Origin: Pelagicoccus mobilis
Lineage (GTDB): Bacteria > Verrucomicrobiota > Verrucomicrobiia > Opitutales > Opitutaceae
Direction: 5' to 3'
Assembly (NCBI RefSeq): GCF_016595505.1
Contig: NZ_JAENIL010000010.1
Location: forward strand, 80,911-144,910
DNA: 64,000 bases
Under the pieces are notes generated by a model, which searched no databases, was not told the DNA's origin, and was given only the letters and a program-made list of their open reading frames with translations. Made by a program: the position numbers and the translations under genes. Positions 17,846 through 26,893 of this stretch are shown piece by piece (position 1 is the stretch's first letter; every line of letters begins with the position of its first letter).

Positions 17846-20293
17846 TCACCACTTCCGCGGAAACCGCAGCCGATGCTCCACCCGTCCCAATTGCGAGGGC
17901 TCTAGCTTCGGCAACTCCTCCGCCAAAAGACGCTGATCGTCCACCGCGAGAATCGCCTTAGCGCAAGCCTGCAACTCGATCCAGCGCTCAAACTCCAAAC
18001 TCGGAGCGTTCACGATGTGCCTCAACAAACTCAGCCACTCCTGCCGAGCCCGCTGTACATCACCGAATTTAAGGTTATCGCCCAACAGCTTCTTCCCCTT
18101 GCCCACAGAGTCCGCCCACTCGGCGATCACCTCGGCCGCTCCATCCCCGTAGTGCAAAGGCAGTCCGTGCCTCAAATACCCATCGTAGCTGCGATCCTGA
18201 TACGCCACACGGCAAGCCCTCGATATCCGGTGACTATAGGAGCTGTAGTCATCAAACCGATACCCAGCCCTCAGATTCGCGATATCTCGCGCGATCGCAT
18301 CCACCGCATAACTCTCGTCCTCAAGCGCTGCAGCGATCGCCAGCCCCTCACCTCCTTGGAAAAAACTAAAAATTCTTCCCCGCAAAGTCGGATGCCCATC
18401 CGCCTCAACCAGTCCCAACTGCCTCCAAGCAAGAGCCGGGCTACGGGCCGAACTTAACTCCCCTTCACAAACAGCCCTTTGCGGGCACCCCTGACATTCC
18501 AAGGGATAAGCTCGACGCGTCTGCGGCTCGTAGAGAGCGACGCCAAACACGTCCACATCCGCCTCGAAAACCAAACTCGCCAAATCGAACACGCCGAACA
18601 AGCGGAATCCTTCCCGCTTCGTATCCACCAATTCACCACAGTCAGGGACCATTTCCCAAGGCAAAGAATCCAGAGCGTCCAAATCACAACGTTTCGACAC
18701 CTCCGAGCCACACTCAGCAAACGAGTCCAGCAGCCAACTCGCCAACTGCACACGTCCTTTCTTTCGCTTATCGAAGAATCCGATCAACCTCTTTTTTCCC
18801 AATCGCTTCCCCATCCGAAACGGCTTGCCGCCGCCGATCGCTTTGATCACCGAAGGCCGTTCCAAAGCCGGCACCACAGCCCCCTCGCTCAACACATGAA
18901 GCTTCGACAAAGGAAGACTGACACGCTCCCGTCGCGGCTCCCACGCTCCTTGAGAGTTTAAAAACTCTTCGCTATTCGCCGTCGCATAGCGAGCCCGCTC
19001 CGCATCCACCTGCAGTCCACAAGGCGTATTTGGAAACCGTATACCGTGCTCTACCCCGACTTTCGCTGGCGTCTCACCCAGCAAACGATGACAGGCTTCA
19101 ACCACTTGAGAAAAAGGCTCTATCCCCTGCTCGCATGCCACGTCGAGGATTCCAATCAAACTCGGCCAATCCAGGAGCTTTGGACGTCGTACTGGCCTCT
19201 GTTTACCTTCCCTTAACCGAGGTCGATCAGGAGCTACGAGCGCATAGCCCACTTCATCGAAACCACGCCGTCCCGCCCGTCCGAACATCTGCAGCAGCTC
19301 GTCTGGCTGTATCAGCTGCTGCACGCTGCCTAGCGTGAACTGGGATTCCGTCACCAAAACCGAGCGCATCGAAAAATTAACCCCAGCAGCTAAACCTGTA
19401 GTCGAAACGACGATACGCAATTGCCCCGCCTTCGCGAGTGGCTCCACAAGCCCCGCTCGCTGCTGATAACTCAAACCGCTGTGATGGTAAGCGACCCGTT
19501 TGTTCAGCAGCTTCTCCAGAGTCCCTCCTGCCAGGCGTTTCTGTTCCGAGCTAAGAGCCAACGGATTCTCGATCGGCAATGCCGCCGCCAACTGTCGAGC
19601 CAGCGACTCCGCTCCTTTTCGCTGCGGGGCAAATACCAGAATCGGCCCCAAATCAGCCATCAACGCCCGAGCGATAAGCCGCGGCCAAAATCCCGTCACC
19701 GTACGCGGCGGATTAAACGACAACGCGTCCAAATGTATTTCCTCCAAAGGAACAGGCCGCTTCTTCACTGAAATCAACTGGGCCTTTCGTCCCAACCGCA
19801 TGAGCCAGTCCACCATGTCCTGCGGATTGGATACGCTACCGCTCAGCAGCAAGAGTTGCGTTTGCGGCGGTGCAAGCGCCACACAAAGCTCGTAGTTAAC
19901 CCCGCGAGCCTCGTCTCCAATCATCTGATACTCGTCGATCACGAAAAGCTGCGGTCCCTGCCCCCTCAGAAAGCGCGGTTTCTGCGTTTCCAAGGTAGCC
20001 ACCACAATCGGAGCATCCGGGTCGATCGCCACATCTCCCGTCACGATTCCCACGCGCCAGCCTTTCGCCCGAAACTCTCGTAGCTTGTCGTTCGCCAACG
20101 CCCGTGTCGGCACCGCTAGCACGATTTGGCCGCTTCGCTTCGACTCCGCGATAAGCTCTACCAGATACGTTTTGCCCGCCCCAGTCGGAGCATTCACCAC
20201 GACATCCTCCCCCGCCTTGATATGGTGCAGCGCATCCTGCTGCCACAGGTCGGGGATTTTCAGGTGGATATCGAGCTCGCCAAAGGAATTCAC
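17846..20293 (-). CDS. Ski2-like superfamily II helicase
   Basis: 815 residues. Motif I APTGAGKT (35-42), motif Ia PTRALAND, motif II VIDEYQ (DEYQ rather than DEVH), motif III LLLSGSVSN, motif IV FAPQRKG, motif V STTGLAAGVNF, motif VI QMFGRAGRRG. The C-terminal half has a Cys cluster, CQGCPQRAVC, that could bind a metal or Fe-S cluster. Likely an RNA or DNA remodelling helicase; exact role unknown. Single gene facing the phosphodiesterase. Confidence 0.85.
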   Translation of the reverse strand: MNSFGELDIHLKIPDLWQQDALHHIKAGEDVVVNAPTGAGKTYLVELIAESKRSGQIVLAVPTRALANDKLREFRAKGWRVGIVTGDVAIDPDAPIVVATLETQKPRFLRGQGPQLFVIDEYQMIGDEARGVNYELCVALAPPQTQLLLLSGSVSNPQDMVDWLMRLGRKAQLISVKKRPVPLEEIHLDALSFNPPRTVTGFWPRLIARALMADLGPILVFAPQRKGAESLARQLAAALPIENPLALSSEQKRLAGGTLEKLLNKRVAYHHSGLSYQQRAGLVEPLAKAGQLRIVVSTTGLAAGVNFSMRSVLVTESQFTLGSVQQLIQPDELLQMFGRAGRRGFDEVGYALVAPDRPRLREGKQRPVRRPKLLDWPSLIGILDVACEQGIEPFSQVVEACHRLLGETPAKVGVEHGIRFPNTPCGLQVDAERARYATANSEEFLNSQGAWEPRRERVSLPLSKLHVLSEGAVVPALERPSVIKAIGGGKPFRMGKRLGKKRLIGFFDKRKKGRVQLASWLLDSFAECGSEVSKRCDLDALDSLPWEMVPDCGELVDTKREGFRLFGVFDLASLVFEADVDVFGVALYEPQTRRAYPLECQGCPQRAVCEGELSSARSPALAWRQLGLVEADGHPTLRGRIFSFFQGGEGLAIAAALEDESYAVDAIARDIANLRAGYRFDDYSSYSHRISRACRVAYQDRSYDGYLRHGLPLHYGDGAAEVIAEWADSVGKGKKLLGDNLKFGDVQRARQEWLSLLRHIVNAPSLEFERWIELQACAKAILAVDDQRLLAEELPKLEPSQLGRVEHRLRFPRKW

Positions 20294-20410
20294 TGCAAGA
20301 CGCGGTTCAGGTCAGTCTGCAGACTGATAAACTTCTGGTGAAATAACGGGCAAGACCTTTCCTCGCTCGCAGAATTCGATAGACTGTCTAAAGCGTTAAA
20401 CACCTAGCTG

Positions 20411-21247
20411 ATGCAGTCGCAAACACGAGAGATCAAACTGATGACCTTCAACATCGCCCACGGGCGAGGGCTCTCGCTCTACCAAGGCTTCAGCAGCGCT
20501 CGGAGCATTTTCAAAAACCTCGACCGGATCGCCCATATCATCCGCGAGCACCAGCCAGACATCGTCGCCTTGCAAGAAATCGACGCGTCCTCGCACTGGA
20601 ACGGTCACATCAACTTGCTCGACTACCTCCAGTCCGCCACCGAATACCCAGTCTCTCTCCACGGCATTCACAATCGGCGAGACGGACGAAAGCCGCTCGC
20701 ATACGGAAACGCCTTCCTCTCCAAGCACGAATGCAAAGACTGGAAAGTCGTAACCTTCGGCTCCAAGAAGCTCGGCGAGAAAGGCTTCCTCGAAGCCTGC
20801 TTCCTCGTCGACGGCCGCGAAATAGACGTGATCAACCTTCATCTCGATTTCCGGTCACGTCGCACCCGCCTCCAACAGGTCGACAAACTGCTCGCCTCCA
20901 TTCACCAGCGAAGCCTAGCCGACCCCTACCACCTTCCTCCCATCATTTGCGGCGACTTCAATACGAGTTCTCGCTCATCCCGCGACGCCTTGCATCAGCT
21001 GATCGAACGCTCCGCCCACAAGGAGGACTACAACTACTACCCCAAGCGGGAACGTACCTTCCCCTCCCATTTTCCCTCGCGCGGACTGGATTTCATCCTG
21101 CTCGCCTCCCCCTTCGAGGCCAAAACGACCGAGGTCATCCGCTGCCTCGCCTCCGACCACCTACCGGTCTTAACGACTCTCTCAGCCCCTCTCCACTGGC
21201 CAACTCAAACGCCGAGCCCATCCCCTCAGGAGGCAACCGCCACCTAA
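20411..21247 (+). CDS. Endonuclease/exonuclease/phosphatase (EEP) family protein
   Basis: 278 residues, no signal peptide. EEP motifs: MTFNIAHGRG, ALQEID, INLHLDFRSR, ICGDFNTSS, LDFILL, ASDHLPV. These carry the metal and general-base residues of the fold. Members cut phosphodiester bonds in nucleic acids or phospholipids; the substrate cannot be read from sequence. Divergent to the helicase. Confidence 0.85.
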   Translation: MQSQTREIKLMTFNIAHGRGLSLYQGFSSARSIFKNLDRIAHIIREHQPDIVALQEIDASSHWNGHINLLDYLQSATEYPVSLHGIHNRRDGRKPLAYGNAFLSKHECKDWKVVTFGSKKLGEKGFLEACFLVDGREIDVINLHLDFRSRRTRLQQVDKLLASIHQRSLADPYHLPPIICGDFNTSSRSSRDALHQLIERSAHKEDYNYYPKRERTFPSHFPSRGLDFILLASPFEAKTTEVIRCLASDHLPVLTTLSAPLHWPTQTPSPSPQEATAT

Positions 21248-21582
21248 CAAGCTTCGATCATCTAACGGAAATAGCGGCCGACGCCCCGACAGCCCAAAGT
21301 AGGCTCAGCTCAGCTAGGGGCATTTTCCCGCAGAACTGAAGGGTTCTTGACCTGAACGCAGGAATCCACTTAACTCATCCCTCCAATCAACACGCAGCGA
21401 ATGGCCTACCCCTTACCCGCCGGACGCCGCGGAATCCCTTTCGTCCCTAGGCCGAAAAAGGAACCCTACACCCCAATAAGAACGAGAGAAACAAACACCG
21501 GTCGATACCAGTCAAGTTTCCACAGAAAAGCCCGGAGCGTACGCCCCGGGCTTCTCGTTTTTTAAAGTGCTTCGGTTTCGCC
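21248..21582. other. Intergenic region between convergent genes
   Basis: 335 bp. Only the terminator hairpin near 21528-21553 is recognisable. Confidence 0.5.
21528..21566 (-). terminator. Bidirectional terminator downstream of the SWIB gene
   Basis: Arms AAGCCCGG (21528-21535) and CCGGGCTT (21546-21553), with T-rich sequence on both sides; it lies just after the SWIB stop. Confidence 0.75.
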
Positions 21583-21858
21583 TTACTTAACGATGTGGCC
21601 AGAAACCAACTTGGTCATTTCGAACATGGAAACCTTTTCCTTGCCGTCGAAAACAGCCTTGAGCTTGTCGTCAGCGATGATCTCACGCTTGTTTTCTGGG
21701 TTTTGCAGGTCGTTTGACTTGATGTAGTCCCAAAGCTTCTTGGTAAGCTCGGTACGTGGGAGAGGGTCAGCACCTACCACTGCAGAAAGCGCAGCGTCAG
21801 GAGTAACAGGTTTCATGAAAGCCGCGTTGGCTGGTTTTGAAGAAGAAGATTTTGCCAT
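21583..21858 (-). CDS. SWIB/MDM2-domain protein
   Basis: 91 residues, nearly all SWIB domain: LPRTELTKKLWDYIKSNDLQ, then KREIIADDKLKAVF and MFEMTKLVSGHI. In eukaryotes SWIB is part of chromatin remodelling complexes; in bacteria stand-alone copies occur mainly in Chlamydiae and relatives, where they may act in nucleoid organisation. Ribosome-binding site AAGGAA precedes the ATG. Useful phylum marker. Confidence 0.9.
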   Translation of the reverse strand: MAKSSSSKPANAAFMKPVTPDAALSAVVGADPLPRTELTKKLWDYIKSNDLQNPENKREIIADDKLKAVFDGKEKVSMFEMTKLVSGHIVK

Positions 21859-21959
21859 AAGGATTCCTTGGATACGACTGGCGGTGTGCGAATCAACCCA
21901 AATTAGCGGGTTAAACGCCTATTTGAGCCACAAAATTCATGCTCAGCGGATTTCGTTAC

Positions 21960-23117
21960 CTAATCGCGCAAAAGCCCTTGACCAGCAGCGAATAGGCGGA
22001 AGCCCTCGATTTCGATCAGCAAATTGTCTAGCTTCGCCACTCTCGCCTTCCTTCCCAGCAGCAAAACCGAATCGAGAATCTCCCCGCAAATCGCCGACAA
22101 ACGACGCGCCCGCAGAATATCCGCCCCGTTCTTGAGCGACTTCAAATCCTCCAGAAACTGGCTCTTTTCGGAAAAAACAGTGCTCTCTCCCAACTTGAGC
22201 GACAATTCAGCCCCCTGGGCCACCAACGCCTTAGATAAACGCCTCAGCAAAGGAAGATCATCCTTCCACGCTCCAATATCCAGGACAGGCAAACCACCCG
22301 AAGCTCCGCCCTGCTCCGCCGTCTCCTTTCGCTGCCGCTTGGCGATTTGCACCACCTCGCCCAGCTCGCCCATCGAAATCGGCTTCTCGATCGCGATCTG
22401 CCCCGAGCCCGACAGTTTCGTTACATCCGAAGCCATCGCCGCCACTAACGGAGCCCGGCCCCAATCACGCTCCCCTCTCTCTATTAGTAGAGATTCCAAA
22501 ACCTGAGCCCCCACTCCGGGAATCAAATGGTCCACCAGCACCAGGTCGAAACAGTTAGCCTTCGCCTGAGCCAAGGCCTCCCCTGCCGAAGACGCCCCCA
22601 ATGAACGGCAACCTAACTTCCGGGCAAGCGTTCTCCCGAACTCCACCACCTCAGGATTCTGATCCACCACCAGAATCTGCAGCGGAGCGTCACTCGGATC
22701 CCGCTTCGTCAACCCCATCTTCCGCACGCTCCTCACCGCCCAATCCCAAGCCGCCGGCAAAACCTTTTCAGACCTAGGGTCCGCCTTCGGCCGCAAGACC
22801 ACGCAACAAATCCCCCGACTCTCCTCAAATCCCCGCGCCACGATGCTGATCGCAGGTTCCCCCAGCCTCAGCCTCAACTCGCATTCCGTCGGCATGTCCT
22901 CCAAGCAAACCAGCAACTCCCCGACATCCGCCAACGGCAAGCCTTCCACCTCCAGCACGTCCGCCAGATCGTAGCCAAGCACCTCCGACGGATCATCCGC
23001 CGACAAAGGGCCCGTCGCCGAAACGACCTTCAGCCTGCTATCCACCAAAAACAGCCGCCAGTCCACTGGCAGCTCCTCGTTCTGTCCCGTTGCGTCTCTT
23101 TTCGAAGGTTCGCTCAT
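21960..23117 (-). CDS. Receiver-domain protein with PAS-like N-terminus and degenerate Hpt C-terminus
   Basis: 385 residues. N-terminal about 1-110 is PAS-like (RLFLVDSRLKVVSATG...). A receiver domain (about 145-265) keeps the phospho-acceptor Asp in LVLVDHLIPG and Lys in AIEKPI, but the first acidic pair is DQ rather than DD. The C-terminus looks like an Hpt helical bundle, yet the His of the HxLKG signature is Lys326 (LKSLKNGADIL), so it should not carry phosphate. Divergent from the LuxR-type regulator 294 bp away, suggesting a functional pair. Confidence 0.65.
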   Translation of the reverse strand: MSEPSKRDATGQNEELPVDWRLFLVDSRLKVVSATGPLSADDPSEVLGYDLADVLEVEGLPLADVGELLVCLEDMPTECELRLRLGEPAISIVARGFEESRGICCVVLRPKADPRSEKVLPAAWDWAVRSVRKMGLTKRDPSDAPLQILVVDQNPEVVEFGRTLARKLGCRSLGASSAGEALAQAKANCFDLVLVDHLIPGVGAQVLESLLIERGERDWGRAPLVAAMASDVTKLSGSGQIAIEKPISMGELGEVVQIAKRQRKETAEQGGASGGLPVLDIGAWKDDLPLLRRLSKALVAQGAELSLKLGESTVFSEKSQFLEDLKSLKNGADILRARRLSAICGEILDSVLLLGRKARVAKLDNLLIEIEGFRLFAAGQGLLRD

Positions 23118-23411
23118 CGCAAGTCTTTCAACTGCAAAACACTAGGTTTGTTTCCTGATTTATCGACCCTTTGCGACTTTTTAGCAAAAGACTCGCAATT
23201 TTCTTCAAATTTAAAAAAAATGTTAAACACCTTTGACAACTAGCCTAAACGGAGCAGCTTAAGGGACCGTGACGCCTTTTGTTTGGGCAAGAGTCTAAGC
23301 GTTTACCCTCCGTTCTGGAGAGCACGTCGATCCTCCCTAAGCGAAAGCTGAGATAGGCACTCACCATCCAACCACAAGGCCGAGCAAACTAACCAACCAA
23401 CCCGAACTACC
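23118..23411. other. Intergenic region between divergent signalling genes
   Basis: 294 bp, including an AT-rich stretch at 23150-23230 likely to hold promoters and a long leader for the plus-strand regulator with small hairpins such as CTCCGTTCTGGAG. No known riboswitch pattern recognised. Confidence 0.35.
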
Positions 23412-24110
23412 ATGACTCAACCCACCAACCAGACAAGTCGCATGGTCGTATTGGAGGATCAACTCATGCTGAGAGACCTCCTATCCTCACTCGCCGTTAC
23501 CATCCCAGGCATTATGGTCGTAGGCGAAGCCTCCGAAGGCCGCGAAGCCCTCAAGCTTTGCGACGACGAGAAGCCCGACATCGTCATGTTCGAGATGTAC
23601 CTTCCCGGCCTGAACGGCATCGAAATCCTCCGACAATACGGACCGAAGCACCCGGACACCCGCTTCGTCGCCATCTCTTCCAATTTCACGCCGGACGCCA
23701 TACGAGAGCTGCTCGAACTCGGCTGCCACGGCATCATTTCCAAAGCCTCCTCCGCTTCGAAGCTCAAGGAAGGCCTCCGCGAAGTTAAAAGCGGCAGCGG
23801 CTACCTCTGCCCGCTCTGCGCCAGCCTCCTCCGCGAGTCTCACCTCGTCGGCAGCGCCGTAGCGAAAAAGAAAAACCGCCTCTCCAACCGCGAGCGCGAA
23901 GTCCTGCAAGCCGTCGCCGAAGGCTTCAGCACCAAGCAAATCGCCGAGATGCTGGAAGTCAGCGTCAAGACGATCGAGGCCCACCGCGCGAACCTCATGA
24001 AAAAGCTAGACGCACGTAGCGCCGTGGAACTCACCCGCTGCGCCTTCGAACTGGGCATCATCGAACTTCCAAGCCAAAGCAAGCCAGCCGCCTACACCAT
24101 GCCGGCCTGA
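23412..24110 (+). CDS. NarL/LuxR-type response regulator with Glu at the phosphorylation site
   Basis: 232 residues. Receiver domain (about 11-130) followed by a LuxR helix-turn-helix (LSNREREVLQAVAEGFSTKQ, TIEAHRANLMKKL). The acidic pocket is ED (15-16) and the switch Ser and Lys are present. The acceptor position in DIVMFEMYLPG is Glu61 (codon GAG) rather than Asp. Glu often mimics phospho-Asp, so the protein may be constitutively active or regulated differently. A clear terminator follows. Confidence 0.85.
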   Translation: MTQPTNQTSRMVVLEDQLMLRDLLSSLAVTIPGIMVVGEASEGREALKLCDDEKPDIVMFEMYLPGLNGIEILRQYGPKHPDTRFVAISSNFTPDAIRELLELGCHGIISKASSASKLKEGLREVKSGSGYLCPLCASLLRESHLVGSAVAKKKNRLSNREREVLQAVAEGFSTKQIAEMLEVSVKTIEAHRANLMKKLDARSAVELTRCAFELGIIELPSQSKPAAYTMPA

Positions 24111-24140
24111 GGCCTCTCCCTTTAAGTCTCTTGTTTTGAG

Positions 24141-24177
24141 AAACCCCGCTGAGGACCCCACATCCCAGCGGGGTTTT
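24141..24177 (+). terminator. Terminator after the LuxR-type regulator
   Basis: Arms AAACCCCGCTG and CAGCGGGGTTTT around a 14-nt loop, 30 bp after the stop. Confidence 0.85.
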
Positions 24178-24200
24178 CTGTACCCAAACAACATCCAGAC

Positions 24201-24268
24201 CTACTACTTTGATCAATTTGTAGGGTCGGCGCTCGCCACCGCACCGCAGAGCCCCGATCAAGTAGTAG
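24201..24268. repeat. Inverted repeat CTACTACTTTGATC / GATCAAGTAGTAG
   Basis: Arms at 24201-24214 and 24256-24268 enclose a TAGGGTCGGCGCTCGCC word like REP elements. In the gap between the regulator terminator and the SYLF gene. Confidence 0.5.
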
Positions 24269-24382
24269 CACCCCAACCACCCAACAAAACAGACCTAGGG
24301 ACCATCCCCTAAAATAGGAGCTTGCTCGGATCGCCGAAGTCGGAGACTCAATAAGAGGAGAAACGTTCGCCTTTCCCTTTCA

Positions 24383-25102
24383 TTGAGAAGCAGTTGCTAC
24401 AGCTCCCTCCGAATCCTCGCACTTGGGCTCATCCTCTTGCAGGTCTTCGTGCTACCCGCCTTCGCAGCCCCTACAGAACGCGAACAAAAACGACTCGATC
24501 GCCGGGGCGAAAAGCTAGCAGCCTCGGTTCGCGACATCCAATCCCTCGAGCGCTCGCAAATCCCCGCTGACATCATGCGCCAAGCCAAGGCCGTCATTGT
24601 ACTGAAACAGTACGAGGCAGGCGTAATCTTCGGCGCCTCCGGCGGATTCGGCATCGTAGCCAAACGCGATCCAGAAGGTTATTGGGGCGCCCCCGCTTGG
24701 CTCAAAACCGGCGAAATCAGCGGCGGCCTCCAACTCGGAGCCCAAAAGCTCAACGTCGTCCTGCTCGTCGTAAAAGACCGAGCCCTGGAAATGCTCAAGA
24801 AAGAGAAATTCCAACTGGGCGTGGACGCCAACATCGTACGCGGCCCGACCGGAGCCTACAGCGAATCGAGTATCGGCCAAGACGCCGACATGCTCGCCTA
24901 CACCGCATTTGAAGGCTACTACGCAGGCGCATCCTTCGAGGGCGGCTTCCTCCTGCCCGACAACAAGGCAAACGAAAGCTCCTACGGACAAAAATTCGAA
25001 GTCACCCACATCATCGAAGCCCCCGACCTCGATACCCCAGACTCTCTCATCGAGCTCTTCGAGCTGCTCGATTCCATCGAGGTGACCGGCCTCGAACGAT
25101 AA
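24383..25102 (+). CDS. Secreted SYLF-domain (Ysc84/DUF500) lipid-binding protein
   Basis: 239 residues from a TTG at 24383; no in-frame ATG or GTG lies nearby, and the GAGGAG upstream is rather far (about 25 bp). Signal peptide 1-28 (LGLILLQVFVLPAFA). The SYLF domain fills the rest: AKAVIVLKQYEAGVIFGASG, GYWGAPAWLKTGEISGGLQLG, and a late YAGASFEGG. The family binds phosphoinositides in eukaryotes; bacterial members are exported and of unclear role. Confidence 0.8.
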   Translation: MRSSCYSSLRILALGLILLQVFVLPAFAAPTEREQKRLDRRGEKLAASVRDIQSLERSQIPADIMRQAKAVIVLKQYEAGVIFGASGGFGIVAKRDPEGYWGAPAWLKTGEISGGLQLGAQKLNVVLLVVKDRALEMLKKEKFQLGVDANIVRGPTGAYSESSIGQDADMLAYTAFEGYYAGASFEGGFLLPDNKANESSYGQKFEVTHIIEAPDLDTPDSLIELFELLDSIEVTGLER

Positions 25103-25409
25103 GCGCGGCCTACTCCCGTGAATTCATTGGTTAAGGGAAAGTTTTCAAAAATAGGTTTGACGTACAATTGTAGGAAACAGGTTTATAGAGGCCATGTCCC
25201 ATTAAGTTCGAACCCATCCAAGCGCCCCTGAACGCCTTCCTTAACCGGTCAGAGCAATCTTCGGGGTTACGCCTTGACTCACCTTGATAAGGATATTTCA
25301 ACCATCACCCGAAAAGTAACGTTCAACCCCTCCCCTTACAAAGCTTGCTTCCCCTCAAGCCCGAATTGGAAGGAACCGACGCCCCCTTTCGTAAATCTCA
25401 TTTACCTCG
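25103..25409. other. Intergenic region upstream of exbB
   Basis: 307 bp with the TACAATTGTA palindrome at 25163-25172. The leader to exbB is about 230 bp long; no known riboswitch recognised. Confidence 0.4.
25163..25172. promoter_or_regulatory. TACANNTGTA palindrome upstream of exbB-tonB
   Basis: TACAATTGTA, the core operator of the CopY/MecI/BlaI repressor family, 238 bp before exbB. A TTTGACG word just before it could be a -35 element. A second such site is upstream of the second tonB. Confidence 0.4.
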
Positions 25410-26033
25410 ATGCAAAATTCGGAAAGCACATTCACTGATACATTAATCGACGCTTGGGAAATTATCTATTCCGGCGGCTGGGTCATGATTCCGCTCTTTC
25501 TCCTAGGGCTGGTAGCATTCTACACAGGAGGCCGCCTCTTGCTCTTCTTCTCCCGCGGAAATCACAAGAAGACCTCCATCACCACTTGCGAGCAGTGGGT
25601 TTCCGACCCAAGCAAGGCCCAGGGAACCGTAGGCGAGATCATCCGCTACTCCCAGGACGGCGTGAACTCGGTCGAAGAGATCCAGGACCGCTTCTCCGAA
25701 ATCCGCATCGCCGAGATCCCACGCCTTCAGCAAAACATCACTTTTCTGCAGATCATGATCAACACCGCTCCGCTCATGGGTCTGCTCGGTACCGTTCTCG
25801 GTATGTTGACGACCTTCTACGGTATCGCCCTCGGCGGCTCCGAGAGCACCACTTCCATCGTGGCAAGCGGTATCCAGGTCGCCCTCATCACCACTCAGAT
25901 GGGTCTCGTTCTCGCGATCCCAGGCTACTTCCTCACCTACTACCTCAAGCAAAAGGTGCTGGACTACGAAAGCTTCCTCGTTCGCCTCGAGAGCATTTCA
26001 CTGCAGCACTTCAGCGGCATCCAAAAAGGCTAA
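25410..26033 (+). CDS. exbB: ExbB/TolQ/MotA-family proton channel protein
   Basis: 207 residues, three membrane helices (about 18-40, 108-135, 150-178). Family motifs: QNITFLQIMINTAPLMGLLG, TVLGMLTTFYGIA and the third-helix VALITTQMGLVLAIPGY. It would use the proton gradient to energise TonB. Followed 39 bp later by tonB, with no exbD/tolR in between or nearby. Confidence 0.85.
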   Translation: MQNSESTFTDTLIDAWEIIYSGGWVMIPLFLLGLVAFYTGGRLLLFFSRGNHKKTSITTCEQWVSDPSKAQGTVGEIIRYSQDGVNSVEEIQDRFSEIRIAEIPRLQQNITFLQIMINTAPLMGLLGTVLGMLTTFYGIALGGSESTTSIVASGIQVALITTQMGLVLAIPGYFLTYYLKQKVLDYESFLVRLESISLQHFSGIQKG

Positions 26034-26072
26034 CGCCAGCGAGCCCCGTACAAAATCTAAATTACAGCCGCT

Positions 26073-26726
26073 ATGAGCTCTAATTACACACCTTCAAACC
26101 AAACCGGTAACTTCTTTTCGAACGCAGTCGTCGCGATCGTGTTCACAGCCGCCGTTTTCGCCGTTCTCCCCTTCATGCAATACCTCGGGAAGTTCGCGAA
26201 ACCAGCCGTCCTCGTAAGCACCGAGGACAACTCAGTCCAGCCTCCCCCTCCTCCTCCTGAGGACCAACCGCCTCCACCAGAAGAAGAGCAGGAAATGGAA
26301 GAGCCAGAAATGGAAGAGCCACCTCCTCCAATGACTCTCGCCCAGCTGGAAATGGCCCTCAACCCAGGTTCTGGCGACGCGGTAGGTGACTTCGGTTTTG
26401 GCGACTTCAACACCGGTATCGACGCCCTCGAAGGCATGCAGATCTTCTCTCTCGCCGACGTTGACAAAAAGCCAAGTGCTCTCGTCATGTCGACCCCGCT
26501 CTACCCTTACTCCATGCAGCAGTCCAAGACCAAGGGCCGCGTGGTGGTAGAGTTTGTACTCGACCCGGATGGCAAGGTACACCGCGTTCGCGCCACCAAG
26601 TCCACTCACCGCGAGTTCGAAGAATCAGCGATCCAGTGTGTACAGCGCTCCACCTGGAACCCAGCGCAGAAAGACGGCAAGCCCGTTGCCTGTAAGGTTC
26701 GTATCCCAATCGACTTCTCCCCATAG
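26073..26726 (+). CDS. tonB: TonB-family energy transducer
   Basis: 217 residues: N-terminal membrane anchor (about 15-37), Pro/Glu-rich spacer (52-88), and a C-terminal TonB domain (about 135-217) with PLYPYSMQQSKTKGRVVVEF, the DPDGKV turn, and AIQCVQRSTWNPAQKDGKPV. Carries energy to TonB-dependent outer-membrane receptors. Forms an operon with exbB; terminated right after. Confidence 0.9.
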   Translation: MSSNYTPSNQTGNFFSNAVVAIVFTAAVFAVLPFMQYLGKFAKPAVLVSTEDNSVQPPPPPPEDQPPPPEEEQEMEEPEMEEPPPPMTLAQLEMALNPGSGDAVGDFGFGDFNTGIDALEGMQIFSLADVDKKPSALVMSTPLYPYSMQQSKTKGRVVVEFVLDPDGKVHRVRATKSTHREFEESAIQCVQRSTWNPAQKDGKPVACKVRIPIDFSP

Positions 26727-26748
26727 AGACCAGTCAGTCCACTTTCCA

Positions 26749-26780
26749 AAACGGCCGCTCAATCGAGCGGCCGTTTTTTT
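26749..26780 (+). terminator. Terminator after exbB-tonB
   Basis: Perfect 12-bp stem AAACGGCCGCTC / GAGCGGCCGTTT with loop AATC, then a T run. Confidence 0.9.
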
Positions 26781-26821
26781 TGTGTGCCCATAACAACTCC
26801 CCAAATCCTACAACCGTAGGA

Positions 26822-26853
26822 TTGACAAACCGCCCCATATCCTACACTTGTAA
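26822..26853 (+). promoter_or_regulatory. Promoter and TACACTTGTA operator of the second tonB
   Basis: TTGACA at 26822-26827, followed by the palindrome TACACTTGTA (26844-26853), which would lie over the -10 region. It has the TACANNTGTA core also found before exbB. An imperfect relative, CTACAACCGTAG, lies just upstream of the -35. Confidence 0.45.
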
Positions 26854-26893
26854 TACACAACCTTCACCCCGAACCTCAAAACAAAGGAATCGT

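Noticed and set aside
23220..23400. Cyclic-di-GMP or other known riboswitch in the LuxR-regulator leader
   Set aside because: Hairpins are present but the conserved core of known classes is not.
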